A stretch of DNA of 64,000 nucleotides from the NCBI RefSeq assembly GCF_004331695.1, contig NZ_SJSL01000002.1, forward strand, positions 992,001 to 1,056,000, written 5' to 3'. The position numbers were made by a program, and so were the translations under genes. The stretch's first letter is position 1, and the number at the start of each line of letters is the position of its first letter. Origin of the DNA: Pedobacter psychroterrae. Its GTDB lineage: Bacteria; Bacteroidota; Bacteroidia; Sphingobacteriales; Sphingobacteriaceae. Shown here one piece after another: positions 27,265-37,225 of the stretch. Below the pieces are notes generated by a model, which had not been told where the DNA came from, ran no database searches, and saw nothing but the letters and a program-made list of their open reading frames with translations.

Positions 27265-30200
27265 ATGAACCAATATAAAACCTTAGGCACTTTAGTCGGG
27301 AAGCTGTTTTTGTTTGTTTTGTTGCTGACTTCAATTACGGCAAATGGGCAAAAAACTAAAATAAGCTTTACGCATCTTACAGTAGAGAATGGTTTGTCCC
27401 AAAGCAGTGTATTGTCTATTGCACAGGATAGCATGGGTTTTATGTGGTTTGGAACCAAAGACGGATTAAATAAATTTAATACCCGGACTTTTGAAGTTTA
27501 CCGGCATACCAAAGATTCTTCATCCCTTAGCAGCAGTCAGAACATCAATGCGCTCCTGACAGATACGAAAGGGAACTTATGGATAGGAACTCAAAATGGC
27601 CTGAATCTTTACTTGCCGAAAACCAATTCCTTTCAGCGCTTTCTGCACAATCCCCTAAATAAACATAGCATAAGCAACGATGTAGTACGTTTTCTTTACC
27701 AGGACAAACAAGGTAATATCTGGGTGGCCACTGAAAATGGATTGAATAGACTAGGTGCCGACAATAAATTTGAGCGTTTCAATGAAACTACCAGCAAAGT
27801 GCCGGGACTGGCCAATTCCCTGGTTAAAGCGGTTCATCAGGATCATAACAATGTAATCTGGGTGGGTACAGACAGTGGCTTGACAAGTATGACGCTCCAA
27901 AAAGGCAAGTATAGGTTTAAATCTTACTTTCATGACAGAAATGATCCGGGCAGTTTAGTACAAAATGATGTGACTACCATTTACGAAGATCATTATCACA
28001 ACCTCTGGATTGGTACACACAATAAAGGCCTTGATCTGTTGGACAGATCAACAGGTAATTTCCAGCATTTCAGCCATAAAAAAGGACAGCGTAATGGATT
28101 GACAAGCAATGTAATCAGGAAGATCAAAACGGATAGTGAAGGAAGGCTGTGGATCTCGACGCTCAATGGTTTAAATATCTATGATTATGACACAAAAAGT
28201 TTTACCTCTTTCAGCCATAATCCTGATGACCCCACCAGTTTAAATCAAAATTCTATCTATGACATTCTTCAGGATGCCGCAGGTTCTATGTGGGTGGGTT
28301 CTTACTACGGAGGAGTCAATGTATATCATGCTTACTCAACACCCTTTAGGAAATACAAGGCAAATCCCGGCAAAAATGGCGTAAGCAGTAATGTCATCAG
28401 CGTAATTGCAGAAGATGCCAAAAACAATTTATGGATAGGTACAGAAGCGGAAGGGCTAAATTACTATGACAGGAAAAATGGGCAGTTTACCAGTTTTAAA
28501 AATGATATAGAAAATACCAATTCGCTTAGTTCGAATTTGGTGAAGGCCATTTCTATTGATCGTAAAGGATGGGTTTGGATCGGTACTTATGAAGGAGGAC
28601 TGGATGTATACAAACCAGAAACGGGAACATTTAAGCATTATAGGCCAGGCAGTAGTCCCGGATCACTAAACTCCAACCGGATTGTCTCTCTGAAACATGA
28701 TAGTCAGGGCAGGCTTTGGATAGGAACACGTGCACAGGGCATCTTTCTGTACAACGAGGTTAGAGATAATTTTAGCGTATTTACAGATCCGCAGTATAAG
28801 CAGGAACTCAAGTTCATCAGATGCTTTTTTGAAGATTCGCGCCGCAACATATGGATTGCAACGAATGCCGGAACATTTATACTGCCTGAAAAATCAAATA
28901 AGCTCATCAGGTTTAAGAGTGAAAACAGTACAGTTAAGTTTGATGACATCAATTTTATACGGGAAGATTCCCGCAAAAACCTTTGGCTGGGCAGCTACGA
29001 ATCGGGCCTGATCAAATATGATCCGCTCAAAAAGACCACCAGGTTTTTTACTACAGATGAAGGGCTTCCATCTAGCAATGCACTGGGGCTAATTGAAGAC
29101 AATGCCGGTTCTCTTTGGATCAGTACTTCCAATGGACTGTCTAAGTTTGATTCCATAATATTTACCAACTACACCGTAGAGGACGGCCTGACGGGCAATG
29201 TGTTTAACTATAATTCCTTCTTTAAAGACACCAAAGGAGAACTTTTCTTCGGTGGTTACAACGGACTGATCAGCTTCTTTCCAGAACAGATTAAAAGAAA
29301 TAAGCAAGTACCCAAAGCCGTTTTTACACAGCTGAGGCTATTCAATAAACCTGTTGTGATCAATGATGAAAACAAATTGCTCGATAAAAATATCAGTCTT
29401 ACCAAAGGGATTACTTTCTCCTATCATCAAAATATTTTTAGTGTAGATTTTGCCATACTCAGTTATATCAAATCAGAAAAGAATAAATACGCCTATAAAC
29501 TGGAAGGTTTTGAAAAGGACTGGAATTATGTGAGCAGTCCCTCTGCCACCTTCACCAATCTGCCTGCCGGTGAATATACATTGCTGATCAAAGGGGCCAA
29601 TAACGATGGGGTCTGGACGGCAAGTTCAGGTCAGTTGATCATCAGGGTAAAGCCTCCATTCTGGAAAACCTGGTGGGCCTATCTTATTTATGCGCTGTTC
29701 TTGTCCGGATTGGTATTCCTGGTATTAAGGTTTTTGTGGATCAGGGCCCTGCTCAGAAGAGAGCATGAGATTTTTCAGATGAAGCTGGATTTTTTTACTA
29801 ATGTGTCCCATGAGATCCGGACACCGTTGACGCTTATCGTAGGCCCGCTCGAAAATCTGGTGCAGCAAACACAGGAATCGCCGGCATTAAACCGGAGACT
29901 GCTTACCGTCAAAAAAAATGCAGGAAGATTAACCCGGCTGGTCAATGAACTCATGGATTTCAGAAAAGCTGAGTCAGGCAATATGAAGTTGAACATTGCC
30001 CCTTCCAATATAGTAGGATTTGCCAAAGAGATTTATCTGTCCTTTCAGTACCTGGCTATTAAAAATCACATTCAATATACCTTTCATGCAGACGAAGAGC
30101 ATATAGAGACCTATTTCGACAGCGAGCAATTGGAAAAGGTAGTGTACAACCTGCTTTCCAACGCTTTTAAGTTTACTCCTGAACGTGGAATTATTCGCCT

Positions 30201-31341
30201 GCAGATTCAAAAGAAAGGATTTGATTACGTGGAAATTCTTGTTTCTGATAATGGGAAAGGGATACCTGAAGAAAGCCGCAATAAGATATTCACCAATTTT
30301 TACCAGGTCAGGGAGCACCGTTCCGGGAATACCGGCACTGGCATAGGATTGGCACTTGCAGAAAAGATCGGGAGGCTGCATCACGGTAAGTTATATTTGC
30401 TCAGACAGGAAGAAATAACAGCACCTGATATCCATACCTGCTTCTGTCTTAAGTTAAAACTGGGCAACCTGCATTTTAGCCCGGAAGACCTGATACAGGA
30501 TTATGTCAATACAGAAAACCCCGTTTTCTATCAGCAGGACCTGGAAGGCGATCTGGCTATCAATTATGAGCCCGATGAGCAGCAGGATGAGACTACTACA
30601 GTGCTTGTAGTGGAAGATAATTATGAAGTGCGTGGATTCATCGTTCAGTCATTGAGGCCATTTTATCAGGTGCTCGAAGCAGAAAATGGAAAAGAAGGGG
30701 TAGGCATCGCTATCGAAAAAATCCCTGATATTATTGTCAGTGATGTAATGATGCCCGTTATGGACGGACTGGAGCTATGCCGTACGCTAAAAACAGATAT
30801 CCGGACCAGTCACATTCCCATTATCCTGCTCACTGCCCGTTCAGGGAACATTCATGAAGTAAACGGATTAAAAACAGGCGCAGAAGCTTACATTACCAAA
30901 CCATTTAGCGTAAACAGTCTCCAGCTGAGTATTTTCAACCTGCTCACCCTTCAGTCCAATATGCGTCGGAAATTCAGTCAGCAGATCACCCTGCAGCCCT
31001 CAAACATATTGATTGAATCTACCGACGAAGAATTTTTAAATAAAATAATGGGGCTTATAGAAGCCAACCTGAACAACGAAGAGTTTAATGTAAACACCCT
31101 CGCATCAGAAGTGGGCATGAGTACACCTATTTTGTACAAAAAGATAAAGGCCCTAACCGGATTAACGGTCAATAATTTTATCAAATCTATCCGCTTAAAA
31201 CGGGCCGCGCAATTGCTCCGGCAACATACCTATACCGTATATGAAGTTGCCTATATGGTAGGCTTCAGCGAAAGCAAATATTTCAGTAAAGAATTTACGA
31301 AACAGTTTGGTCAGACACCATCTGATTACTGTACTACCTGA
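27265..31341 (+). CDS. Hybrid two-component sensor-regulator (HTCS) for PUL 2
   Basis: A 1358-aa single-chain regulator. Order: signal peptide (1-28); periplasmic sensor of repeated Reg_prop blades (many copies of the pattern D-x-x-G-x-W-x-G-T, about 35-700) folding as two seven-blade propellers; Y_Y_Y domain (about 725-795); one membrane helix (about 804-828); histidine kinase with phospho-His H849 in VSHEIRTP; ATPase with N-box near 962 and the GTGIGLAL lid; receiver with acceptor D1160 in SDVMMPVMDG; and an AraC-type DNA-binding domain in the last 100 residues. It senses an oligosaccharide in the periplasm. The direct repeat 12 bp after its stop, in front of susC, is the likely target. Confidence 0.96.
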   Translation: MNQYKTLGTLVGKLFLFVLLLTSITANGQKTKISFTHLTVENGLSQSSVLSIAQDSMGFMWFGTKDGLNKFNTRTFEVYRHTKDSSSLSSSQNINALLTDTKGNLWIGTQNGLNLYLPKTNSFQRFLHNPLNKHSISNDVVRFLYQDKQGNIWVATENGLNRLGADNKFERFNETTSKVPGLANSLVKAVHQDHNNVIWVGTDSGLTSMTLQKGKYRFKSYFHDRNDPGSLVQNDVTTIYEDHYHNLWIGTHNKGLDLLDRSTGNFQHFSHKKGQRNGLTSNVIRKIKTDSEGRLWISTLNGLNIYDYDTKSFTSFSHNPDDPTSLNQNSIYDILQDAAGSMWVGSYYGGVNVYHAYSTPFRKYKANPGKNGVSSNVISVIAEDAKNNLWIGTEAEGLNYYDRKNGQFTSFKNDIENTNSLSSNLVKAISIDRKGWVWIGTYEGGLDVYKPETGTFKHYRPGSSPGSLNSNRIVSLKHDSQGRLWIGTRAQGIFLYNEVRDNFSVFTDPQYKQELKFIRCFFEDSRRNIWIATNAGTFILPEKSNKLIRFKSENSTVKFDDINFIREDSRKNLWLGSYESGLIKYDPLKKTTRFFTTDEGLPSSNALGLIEDNAGSLWISTSNGLSKFDSIIFTNYTVEDGLTGNVFNYNSFFKDTKGELFFGGYNGLISFFPEQIKRNKQVPKAVFTQLRLFNKPVVINDENKLLDKNISLTKGITFSYHQNIFSVDFAILSYIKSEKNKYAYKLEGFEKDWNYVSSPSATFTNLPAGEYTLLIKGANNDGVWTASSGQLIIRVKPPFWKTWWAYLIYALFLSGLVFLVLRFLWIRALLRREHEIFQMKLDFFTNVSHEIRTPLTLIVGPLENLVQQTQESPALNRRLLTVKKNAGRLTRLVNELMDFRKAESGNMKLNIAPSNIVGFAKEIYLSFQYLAIKNHIQYTFHADEEHIETYFDSEQLEKVVYNLLSNAFKFTPERGIIRLQIQKKGFDYVEILVSDNGKGIPEESRNKIFTNFYQVREHRSGNTGTGIGLALAEKIGRLHHGKLYLLRQEEITAPDIHTCFCLKLKLGNLHFSPEDLIQDYVNTENPVFYQQDLEGDLAINYEPDEQQDETTTVLVVEDNYEVRGFIVQSLRPFYQVLEAENGKEGVGIAIEKIPDIIVSDVMMPVMDGLELCRTLKTDIRTSHIPIILLTARSGNIHEVNGLKTGAEAYITKPFSVNSLQLSIFNLLTLQSNMRRKFSQQITLQPSNILIESTDEEFLNKIMGLIEANLNNEEFNVNTLASEVGMSTPILYKKIKALTGLTVNNFIKSIRLKRAAQLLRQHTYTVYEVAYMVGFSESKYFSKEFTKQFGQTPSDYCTT

Positions 31342-31353
31342 TTTACCTGCTTT

Positions 31354-31392
31354 TTTAAGAAATTACCCCCATTTATTTAAGAAATTACCCCC
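31354..31392 (+). promoter_or_regulatory. 17-bp direct repeat, candidate HTCS operator before PUL 2 susC
   Basis: Two identical copies of TTTAAGAAATTACCCCC lie at 31354-31370 and 31376-31392, with start-to-start distance 22 bp (two helical turns). They are 98 bp upstream of the susC ATG and just after the HTCS stop. Direct repeats on one DNA face are what a dimer of an AraC-type DNA-binding domain would be expected to contact. No clean TAnnTTTG box was found in the 97 bp that follow. Confidence 0.7.
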
Positions 31393-31489
31393 TCTCTCAT
31401 CTGGCCTCCTCCTAGATTAGCTTATCCAAATATGGCTGCGCCTATGTGCGTCAAAGCGGTAACCAAATAACCACTAAATATAAACAAGT

Positions 31490-34400
31490 ATGAAAAAATG
31501 CTACACAAACTTCTTGTCGGGAGTGTCGTACGTCAGGAAATTATGCAACCTCAGGGCTCCAATGGTCATGACGGCTATGTTGTTACTGATTAGTACCATA
31601 GCCTATTCGCAAACTATCCAAATTACCGGAACAGTAAAAGACAGCAAGGGAGAGACTATTCCGGGGGTGGGTATAAAAGTTAAGGATGCTACTGCCACTA
31701 CTCAGACAGACAACAATGGTAAATTCAGTATTGCAGTTCCCAATGCACAGGCTGTCCTGGTTTTTTCCTATATAGGTATGGAACCTTATGAGACTACCGT
31801 GGGCAACCGTACCACGATAGAAGTGACCTTAAAAGAAAGTCTTTCAGAACTGGATGAAGTAATCGTAACCGGCTATGGCGAACGGGTAAGAAAGCGCGAT
31901 ATCACCGGGTCTATTTCATCCGTTAGCGCCAAAGACATCGAAGAAAGACAGCCTTTGAACCTTTTTGATGCCCTTCAGGGCAAAGCTGCAGGAGTGCTGG
32001 TGGTAAATGACAATGGTGAGCCGGGTGCTGAAGGCTCCATCACCGTTCGTGGTCCATCTACTTTTTCATCAGACGGCAATGGTACCAATCCGTTATACGT
32101 CATAGATGGGGTAATTACACCTAATGCTGCTTCGATCAATCCCAGTGACATAGAAAGCGTAGAGGTGTTAAAAGATGCTGCTTCGGCCTCCATCTACGGA
32201 TCAAGGGCTGCCAACGGGGTAATCCTGATTACTACCAAGCGAGGTATAGAAGGCAGACCGCGTCTGGATGTACAATATGTGTATACCATTGGCGAGATCT
32301 CCCATAGCATCCAGCAGTCCAATTCTGCCGATATCCGCAGATACAGACAGATGCAGGGCCAGTTAGGGGTTCTAACTGATTCTTTAAACCCCGGCCTTAA
32401 CTCAGCCAATGACCTTCAGGACCTCTTACTGGGTAATACCGCTCAGAAGCATGATGTAAGGGTTTCACTGGCGGGTGGTTCCAAATCTTTATTATACTCA
32501 GCCAGTCTAAATTACCTGGATGATAAAGGTATTGCCTTAAATACTGATGCAAAGCGCATTCAGTCGAGGATCAACATTGACTATAAGGCTACCTCTAAAC
32601 TGAGATTTTCCAATAACCTTTCCTTTTACAGGCAAACAGGTAATTTTGCCAGCATTGGCAACTCCATCAGGCCGGTATTTGACAGGCCTTCCAGTTACCT
32701 GATCTATTACCCTGATGGTAAACTGACCAGTTATATCAACAATAAGAGAAACCCGGTAGCGAATGCGCTGCTCGAAACAAATACACGGGAAGATTTCAAA
32801 ACTCAGTTTGTTTCTACGCTGAACTATGACATCTTCAGCGACCTTAAGTTTACTGCCGCCCTCAATGCGCAGCAGGACAACGGGCAGCGGTTTACCTTTA
32901 CACCAAGGTACATTCAGAACCAGAATGGTGACAACAACGCTGCCACCAATCAGTACAACAAAAGGTTTTATTATGAAGCCCAGGCTTTCTTAAACTACAA
33001 TAAGACCATCAAAGACCATACGTTCTCAGGAACTGCCGGTGTTACAAGAGATAGGGTACGTTATGACAATGTAAACCTGGCGGGTACCAACTTCATTCTG
33101 GAAAACATCAAAACCATCACTGGTTCAAACCTCAGCAATCTGACTGCACAACGCTCTACTGCCAGTGCTGTATCAACCGGCTCTTATTTTGGCCGCGCTA
33201 CGTATAGCTACAAAGGCCGTTACATCGTACAGGGAGTATACCGCAATGATGCTTCCTCCAGGTTTGGTATAGAAAACAGATCGGGTAGCTTCCTTGCCGG
33301 ATCAGCCGCCTGGCGTTTTACTGACGAAGGCTTTATGAAATGGACCAATAAATTCCTCGAGGACGGTAAGGTCAGGTTCAGCTACGGTAGTGGGGGTAAC
33401 GATGCCATAGGCGACTATGAATCCATTCCGCGTGTGGAACTTGGCGGAAACAGCTACAACGGTCTTGCGGGGGCAGCTACTACGTCGAGTTTCAGCAATC
33501 CTGCCCTTAAATGGGAAACAACTTATACCCAAAATTTAGGTCTGGATCTTACTTTTCTAAAGGGCAGGTTGGGCTTTGTATTTGATGCCTATATCGGAAC
33601 TACTGACGACCTGTTGTACGATAGACAAATGCCTAAAGAAACGGGCTTCAATACCATCAAGGTGAATGTAGGCTCTATCCAAAACAAGGGGCTTGAGTTT
33701 GCGCTAAGCGGTAGTCCGATATTAAACAAAAACTTCAAATGGGAGGTCAATGCAAATGTTTCCCTTGAAAGGGGAACCATCCAGAAACTAAACCAGGGTG
33801 AGCAGTTCATTGCTGTAGGTACTGGTGGCATCAGTGGTGGCAATGCAACTTACCTCATCAAAGAAGGCGGCAGAATAGGAGATTTTTATGGATGGAGAAA
33901 CCTGGGCGTTTACCAGTACGACGCTGCTAATGCTTACACACCTGAGGGCAGGAGATTAACCCCTGTAAATGTAACGGTTAAATATCCTGTTCGCGGTACA
34001 TCTGCAGATCCTCAGGCATCTGTAGCGGAGTATTATGAACTCGATGGACAAAAATACTCAGGTGAGATTGTCAAAAAGAAAAACAGCGATGGCTCTGTAT
34101 TGCTGGGTGGCGATACTGAATGGGAGGATGTAAACAACGATGGGTTCATTGATGAAAACGACCGCACCATCATTGGTAATTCTCAATCAGATGTTTATCT
34201 GGGCTTTGTCAACACTTTCACTTACAAGAAGTTCAGGTTGTCGTTCATCATCAATGCTACTGTTGGCGGACAAGTATACAACCAGTTCAAACAAAACCTG
34301 ACCAACTTTGCCAACAATGGTAATCCTTCTTTGCCTGAAGCTATTTATGGTGCATGGACCAAACAAGGAGATGTCTCTACCTATCCATACTATCCCGACA

Positions 34401-34693
34401 AGAATACCAGGGGCAGTCAGCGTGGGGGCGGCAACAGTTACTTCCTGGAAGACGCCAGCTTTATCAGGTTGTCAAACGCCAGATTTACCTATTCACTCGA
34501 CAGCAAATATGCTAAGAAGGTATTTGCCAAAAATTTATCTGCTTACGTATACGGGGTAAACCTGGTAACATTTACCAATTACACTGGCTATGATCCTGAA
34601 TTTACCCCATCCTCTGGCCTTACTCCCGGAGATGATACAGGCAGATATCCAAAAAGAAGAGAATTGGGGTTTGGTCTTAACATAGGTTTTTAA
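31490..34693 (+). CDS. SusC-like TonB-dependent outer-membrane transporter (PUL 2)
   Basis: A 1067-aa outer-membrane transporter. Signal peptide about 1-41, carboxypeptidase-regulatory-like domain (about 45-120, ITGTVKDSKGETIPGVGIKVK), TonB-box-like DEVIVTGYGE, plug domain (LQGKAAGVLVVNDNGEPG, SIYGSRAANGVILITTKRG), then the barrel ending in a terminal Phe (GFGLNIGF). No STN domain. Its plug and barrel are only distantly related to the PUL 1 SusC, so the two import different ligands. It begins the PUL 2 structural operon, which appears to run without a break to 42142. Confidence 0.96.
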   Translation: MKKCYTNFLSGVSYVRKLCNLRAPMVMTAMLLLISTIAYSQTIQITGTVKDSKGETIPGVGIKVKDATATTQTDNNGKFSIAVPNAQAVLVFSYIGMEPYETTVGNRTTIEVTLKESLSELDEVIVTGYGERVRKRDITGSISSVSAKDIEERQPLNLFDALQGKAAGVLVVNDNGEPGAEGSITVRGPSTFSSDGNGTNPLYVIDGVITPNAASINPSDIESVEVLKDAASASIYGSRAANGVILITTKRGIEGRPRLDVQYVYTIGEISHSIQQSNSADIRRYRQMQGQLGVLTDSLNPGLNSANDLQDLLLGNTAQKHDVRVSLAGGSKSLLYSASLNYLDDKGIALNTDAKRIQSRINIDYKATSKLRFSNNLSFYRQTGNFASIGNSIRPVFDRPSSYLIYYPDGKLTSYINNKRNPVANALLETNTREDFKTQFVSTLNYDIFSDLKFTAALNAQQDNGQRFTFTPRYIQNQNGDNNAATNQYNKRFYYEAQAFLNYNKTIKDHTFSGTAGVTRDRVRYDNVNLAGTNFILENIKTITGSNLSNLTAQRSTASAVSTGSYFGRATYSYKGRYIVQGVYRNDASSRFGIENRSGSFLAGSAAWRFTDEGFMKWTNKFLEDGKVRFSYGSGGNDAIGDYESIPRVELGGNSYNGLAGAATTSSFSNPALKWETTYTQNLGLDLTFLKGRLGFVFDAYIGTTDDLLYDRQMPKETGFNTIKVNVGSIQNKGLEFALSGSPILNKNFKWEVNANVSLERGTIQKLNQGEQFIAVGTGGISGGNATYLIKEGGRIGDFYGWRNLGVYQYDAANAYTPEGRRLTPVNVTVKYPVRGTSADPQASVAEYYELDGQKYSGEIVKKKNSDGSVLLGGDTEWEDVNNDGFIDENDRTIIGNSQSDVYLGFVNTFTYKKFRLSFIINATVGGQVYNQFKQNLTNFANNGNPSLPEAIYGAWTKQGDVSTYPYYPDKNTRGSQRGGGNSYFLEDASFIRLSNARFTYSLDSKYAKKVFAKNLSAYVYGVNLVTFTNYTGYDPEFTPSSGLTPGDDTGRYPKRRELGFGLNIGF

Positions 34694-34701
34694 TTACAGA
34701 C

Positions 34702-36348
34702 ATGAAGAAGATATTAAGTATTACTGTTTTAGGCATCCTGTTGATGTTTGGCAGTTGTAAGAAAGCGATTGATGAGCAACCTATTTCAGAAGGTTTGCTG
34801 AAGGATTTTTTAAAGAACAAAATTGAAGCGGATGCCGCTGTGGCGGGTATGTATGGAGAGTTTCAGCAGACCATGATCGGCGACGGACAATACCGCAACC
34901 GCATGACCTGGTGGGGTGAGGCGAGATCTGATAACTGGGAAAGGAGAATTACCTATACCGTCAATGCAACCAATGAAATTGATTTCAACGGGCTTAGTGA
35001 GATCAATGACTATGCCGACTGGAGTTTTCTGTACAGCACCATAGGAAGGGCAAACCTGCTGATCAAGCGCTTGCCGGAAATTAAACAATATACCCCGGTG
35101 GGTACAGTAGGGGCCTTGACTCCCCAGTTGGAAAACAGTTACACCGCACAGGCACTGGCTATGAGAGGTTTATGCTACTTCTGGATTGCCAGGGTATGGG
35201 GTGATGCACCTATTCGCACAGAACCTTACCTGAGCATTTCTGAGCAGGGAGAGCAGGCGCGTGACCCAAAAGCAAAAGTATTGGAACAAGCCATCAATGA
35301 CCTTACACGGGCGTACGAACTTACTCAAAAGAATGTCAATGCACCTGTTTGGTACATCGGCGAAGCCGCCATAACTTCTATACTGGCTGATGTATACATG
35401 TGGAGGGCCGGAACCACCAAAAACAATGCAGATTACAACGAAGCCATCGTTTGGTTTAAAAGATTATTTGCCGCCAAAGCACCTACCGGAAAAGTTTATA
35501 ACGCAGCTGGTATAAATGCTACAGGGGCAGGCGGGGACGTGGCAGACCTGCAGCCGGGACCAACATGGAATACACAGTTCATTGCCCCATTAAATAGCGT
35601 AGAAACCATTTTTAACATCCACTGGGACAATATCTCTAACGGATGTGCTTGTATGGCAGGGGTAACACGGACTACCAATGAACCGCTGATCAGAATGGCA
35701 GATCCTTTATGGGCAACCTGGCCAACAGTAGCAACGGCTGTCTACGGGACCACTACAGCTACGGTCGACAGGCGTGTTAAACAAACCTATAACATTACCT
35801 CTGCTACCAGTCAGCCAATACGTGACAGGGGGTTCTGGAAGTTCTATACTGGTACATTTACAGCCGCTACCGCAACTGCAGGCTATAATTTTACCCTGCC
35901 GGCAGCTTCTTACGTAAGCAGCTTACCCTATACTCCCGAAACCAATGTTTATATACCAATGTACCGCTTAAGTGGAATGTACTTGTTGTATGCTGAGGCA
36001 CTGAATAAAACAGGCGATCAGGCAAATGCAGTTAAATACTTAAACATCATCAAAACCAGGGCAGGTGTACCAACGGTGACTGCTGCACAATTCGCTGATG
36101 CAGGTGCTTTAGAAATGGCCATTCTTAAAGAAAGACAGTATGAACTGATCGGTGAGGGAGTAAGGTGGTTCGACCTTGTGCGTACAGACCGCGTGAAAGA
36201 AGTGATGGACCCGATACTCATTGCGCGTCAGACTGCCGCTGGCAATCCGGCCATCGGCTGGGGTGCTGACAAGAACAGGTATTACTGGCCGCTGGCCACC
36301 CGCGTTATGTTCTCTAACAGTTTATTGGTTCAAAATCAACCTTATTAA
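34702..36348 (+). CDS. SusD-like surface glycan-binding lipoprotein (PUL 2)
   Basis: A 548-aa lipoprotein, lipobox Cys at residue 19 (LMFGSC-KKA). SusD/RagB family features are clear: an early NRMTWWGEARSDNWERR segment, AMRGLCYFWIARVWGDAPI, and the C-terminal PMYRLSGMYLLYAEALNKTGD and LKERQYELIGEGVRWFDLVRTD motifs, with the family ending YYWPLATRVMFSNSLLVQNQPY. It is 8 bp after its SusC partner and forms the outer-membrane lid that captures the PUL 2 oligosaccharide. Confidence 0.95.
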   Translation: MKKILSITVLGILLMFGSCKKAIDEQPISEGLLKDFLKNKIEADAAVAGMYGEFQQTMIGDGQYRNRMTWWGEARSDNWERRITYTVNATNEIDFNGLSEINDYADWSFLYSTIGRANLLIKRLPEIKQYTPVGTVGALTPQLENSYTAQALAMRGLCYFWIARVWGDAPIRTEPYLSISEQGEQARDPKAKVLEQAINDLTRAYELTQKNVNAPVWYIGEAAITSILADVYMWRAGTTKNNADYNEAIVWFKRLFAAKAPTGKVYNAAGINATGAGGDVADLQPGPTWNTQFIAPLNSVETIFNIHWDNISNGCACMAGVTRTTNEPLIRMADPLWATWPTVATAVYGTTTATVDRRVKQTYNITSATSQPIRDRGFWKFYTGTFTAATATAGYNFTLPAASYVSSLPYTPETNVYIPMYRLSGMYLLYAEALNKTGDQANAVKYLNIIKTRAGVPTVTAAQFADAGALEMAILKERQYELIGEGVRWFDLVRTDRVKEVMDPILIARQTAAGNPAIGWGADKNRYYWPLATRVMFSNSLLVQNQPY

Positions 36349-36356
36349 TCGAAAAC

Positions 36357-37199
36357 ATGAAAACTTCAAAAATTATATGGACCGGCCTTTGCAGCTTGTC
36401 AATTTTCATCAGCTCCTGCTCCATGTTTGGCCTGGACATACAGGAAGACTATGAATACAAAAAATCAGTACTTGATCCGCATATCAACAAAACTGCGCGC
36501 CAGTACCTGGAAGACAGGGGTAAAAATCCCATCATTGCCAACGATACCATTTTCAAATGGATGCAGCTAGGCCTCGAATATGCCGGGATCAATCTGGATG
36601 AGTATGAAAAACCGGGCAGAACCTTTATTTTCCTGGGCAATGGTGCGATCCGCGCCATTCCGGCAAGCGGTATTCCGACAGGAGGGATGTGGTTTACCTT
36701 TCCCGTTACTGTCAGAAACCCTGATGGTAGCCTTAAGCTCAGCACCGCAGGTGCGGTAGAAACCAAGCCTGCTACAAAATGGGCTGATTACAGCAAGGCC
36801 GATGTAAGGAAGTATTTTCTTTACCTCATTGCACTGGGGGACTTTGGATTTAACAATGCGCAGGTTGCCAATACCAGCCTGCAAACTTTGCTGCCGCCCA
36901 ATGTAAGTGCCAGTGATTCTTCCAGACTTGGATTGTATATTGTAAATGCTGAGCCTGACTACAATGATGTAGGTGCAAGGGTACTCTCCTATGTAAGCGC
37001 CAGGCAACCGGGTGTCAATTACGGATTTGACCAGGAAGGAAAGATCAACTTCAAGATCCTCAATTCAGATTATTCACCCCTGCAGGCAAATGATTATAAC
37101 ACCCTGACTACCTCCGGGATCATATCAACAAACGGGCAGGTCCATGTATATGCCCCAACTGGCACTACCCCTGTTCCTTTCTTTCCATACAGGTATTAA
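36357..37199 (+). CDS. Lipoprotein with FAS1-like region in the SusE position (PUL 2)
   Basis: A 280-aa lipoprotein, lipobox Cys at residue 21 (FISSC-SMFGLD). The segments DPHINKTARQYLEDR, DTIFKWMQLGLEYAGI and GRTFIFLGNGAIR have the order and spacing of a fasciclin (FAS1) domain as found in other Bacteroidota glycan loci; the rest is beta-rich, with a C-terminal VHVYAPTGT stretch. It follows susD by 8 bp and is likely a surface protein that binds polysaccharide or helps attach it. The FAS1 assignment is moderate; the second FAS1 conserved box is not obvious. Confidence 0.6.
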   Translation: MKTSKIIWTGLCSLSIFISSCSMFGLDIQEDYEYKKSVLDPHINKTARQYLEDRGKNPIIANDTIFKWMQLGLEYAGINLDEYEKPGRTFIFLGNGAIRAIPASGIPTGGMWFTFPVTVRNPDGSLKLSTAGAVETKPATKWADYSKADVRKYFLYLIALGDFGFNNAQVANTSLQTLLPPNVSASDSSRLGLYIVNAEPDYNDVGARVLSYVSARQPGVNYGFDQEGKINFKILNSDYSPLQANDYNTLTTSGIISTNGQVHVYAPTGTTPVPFFPYRY

Positions 37200-37225
37200 A
37201 CTGCGATTTACTTTATATTTTTGAT

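Noticed and set aside
36567..37007. 146-codon open frame on the minus strand
   Set aside because: Antisense to the FAS1-like lipoprotein gene, no family features, no promoter signal.
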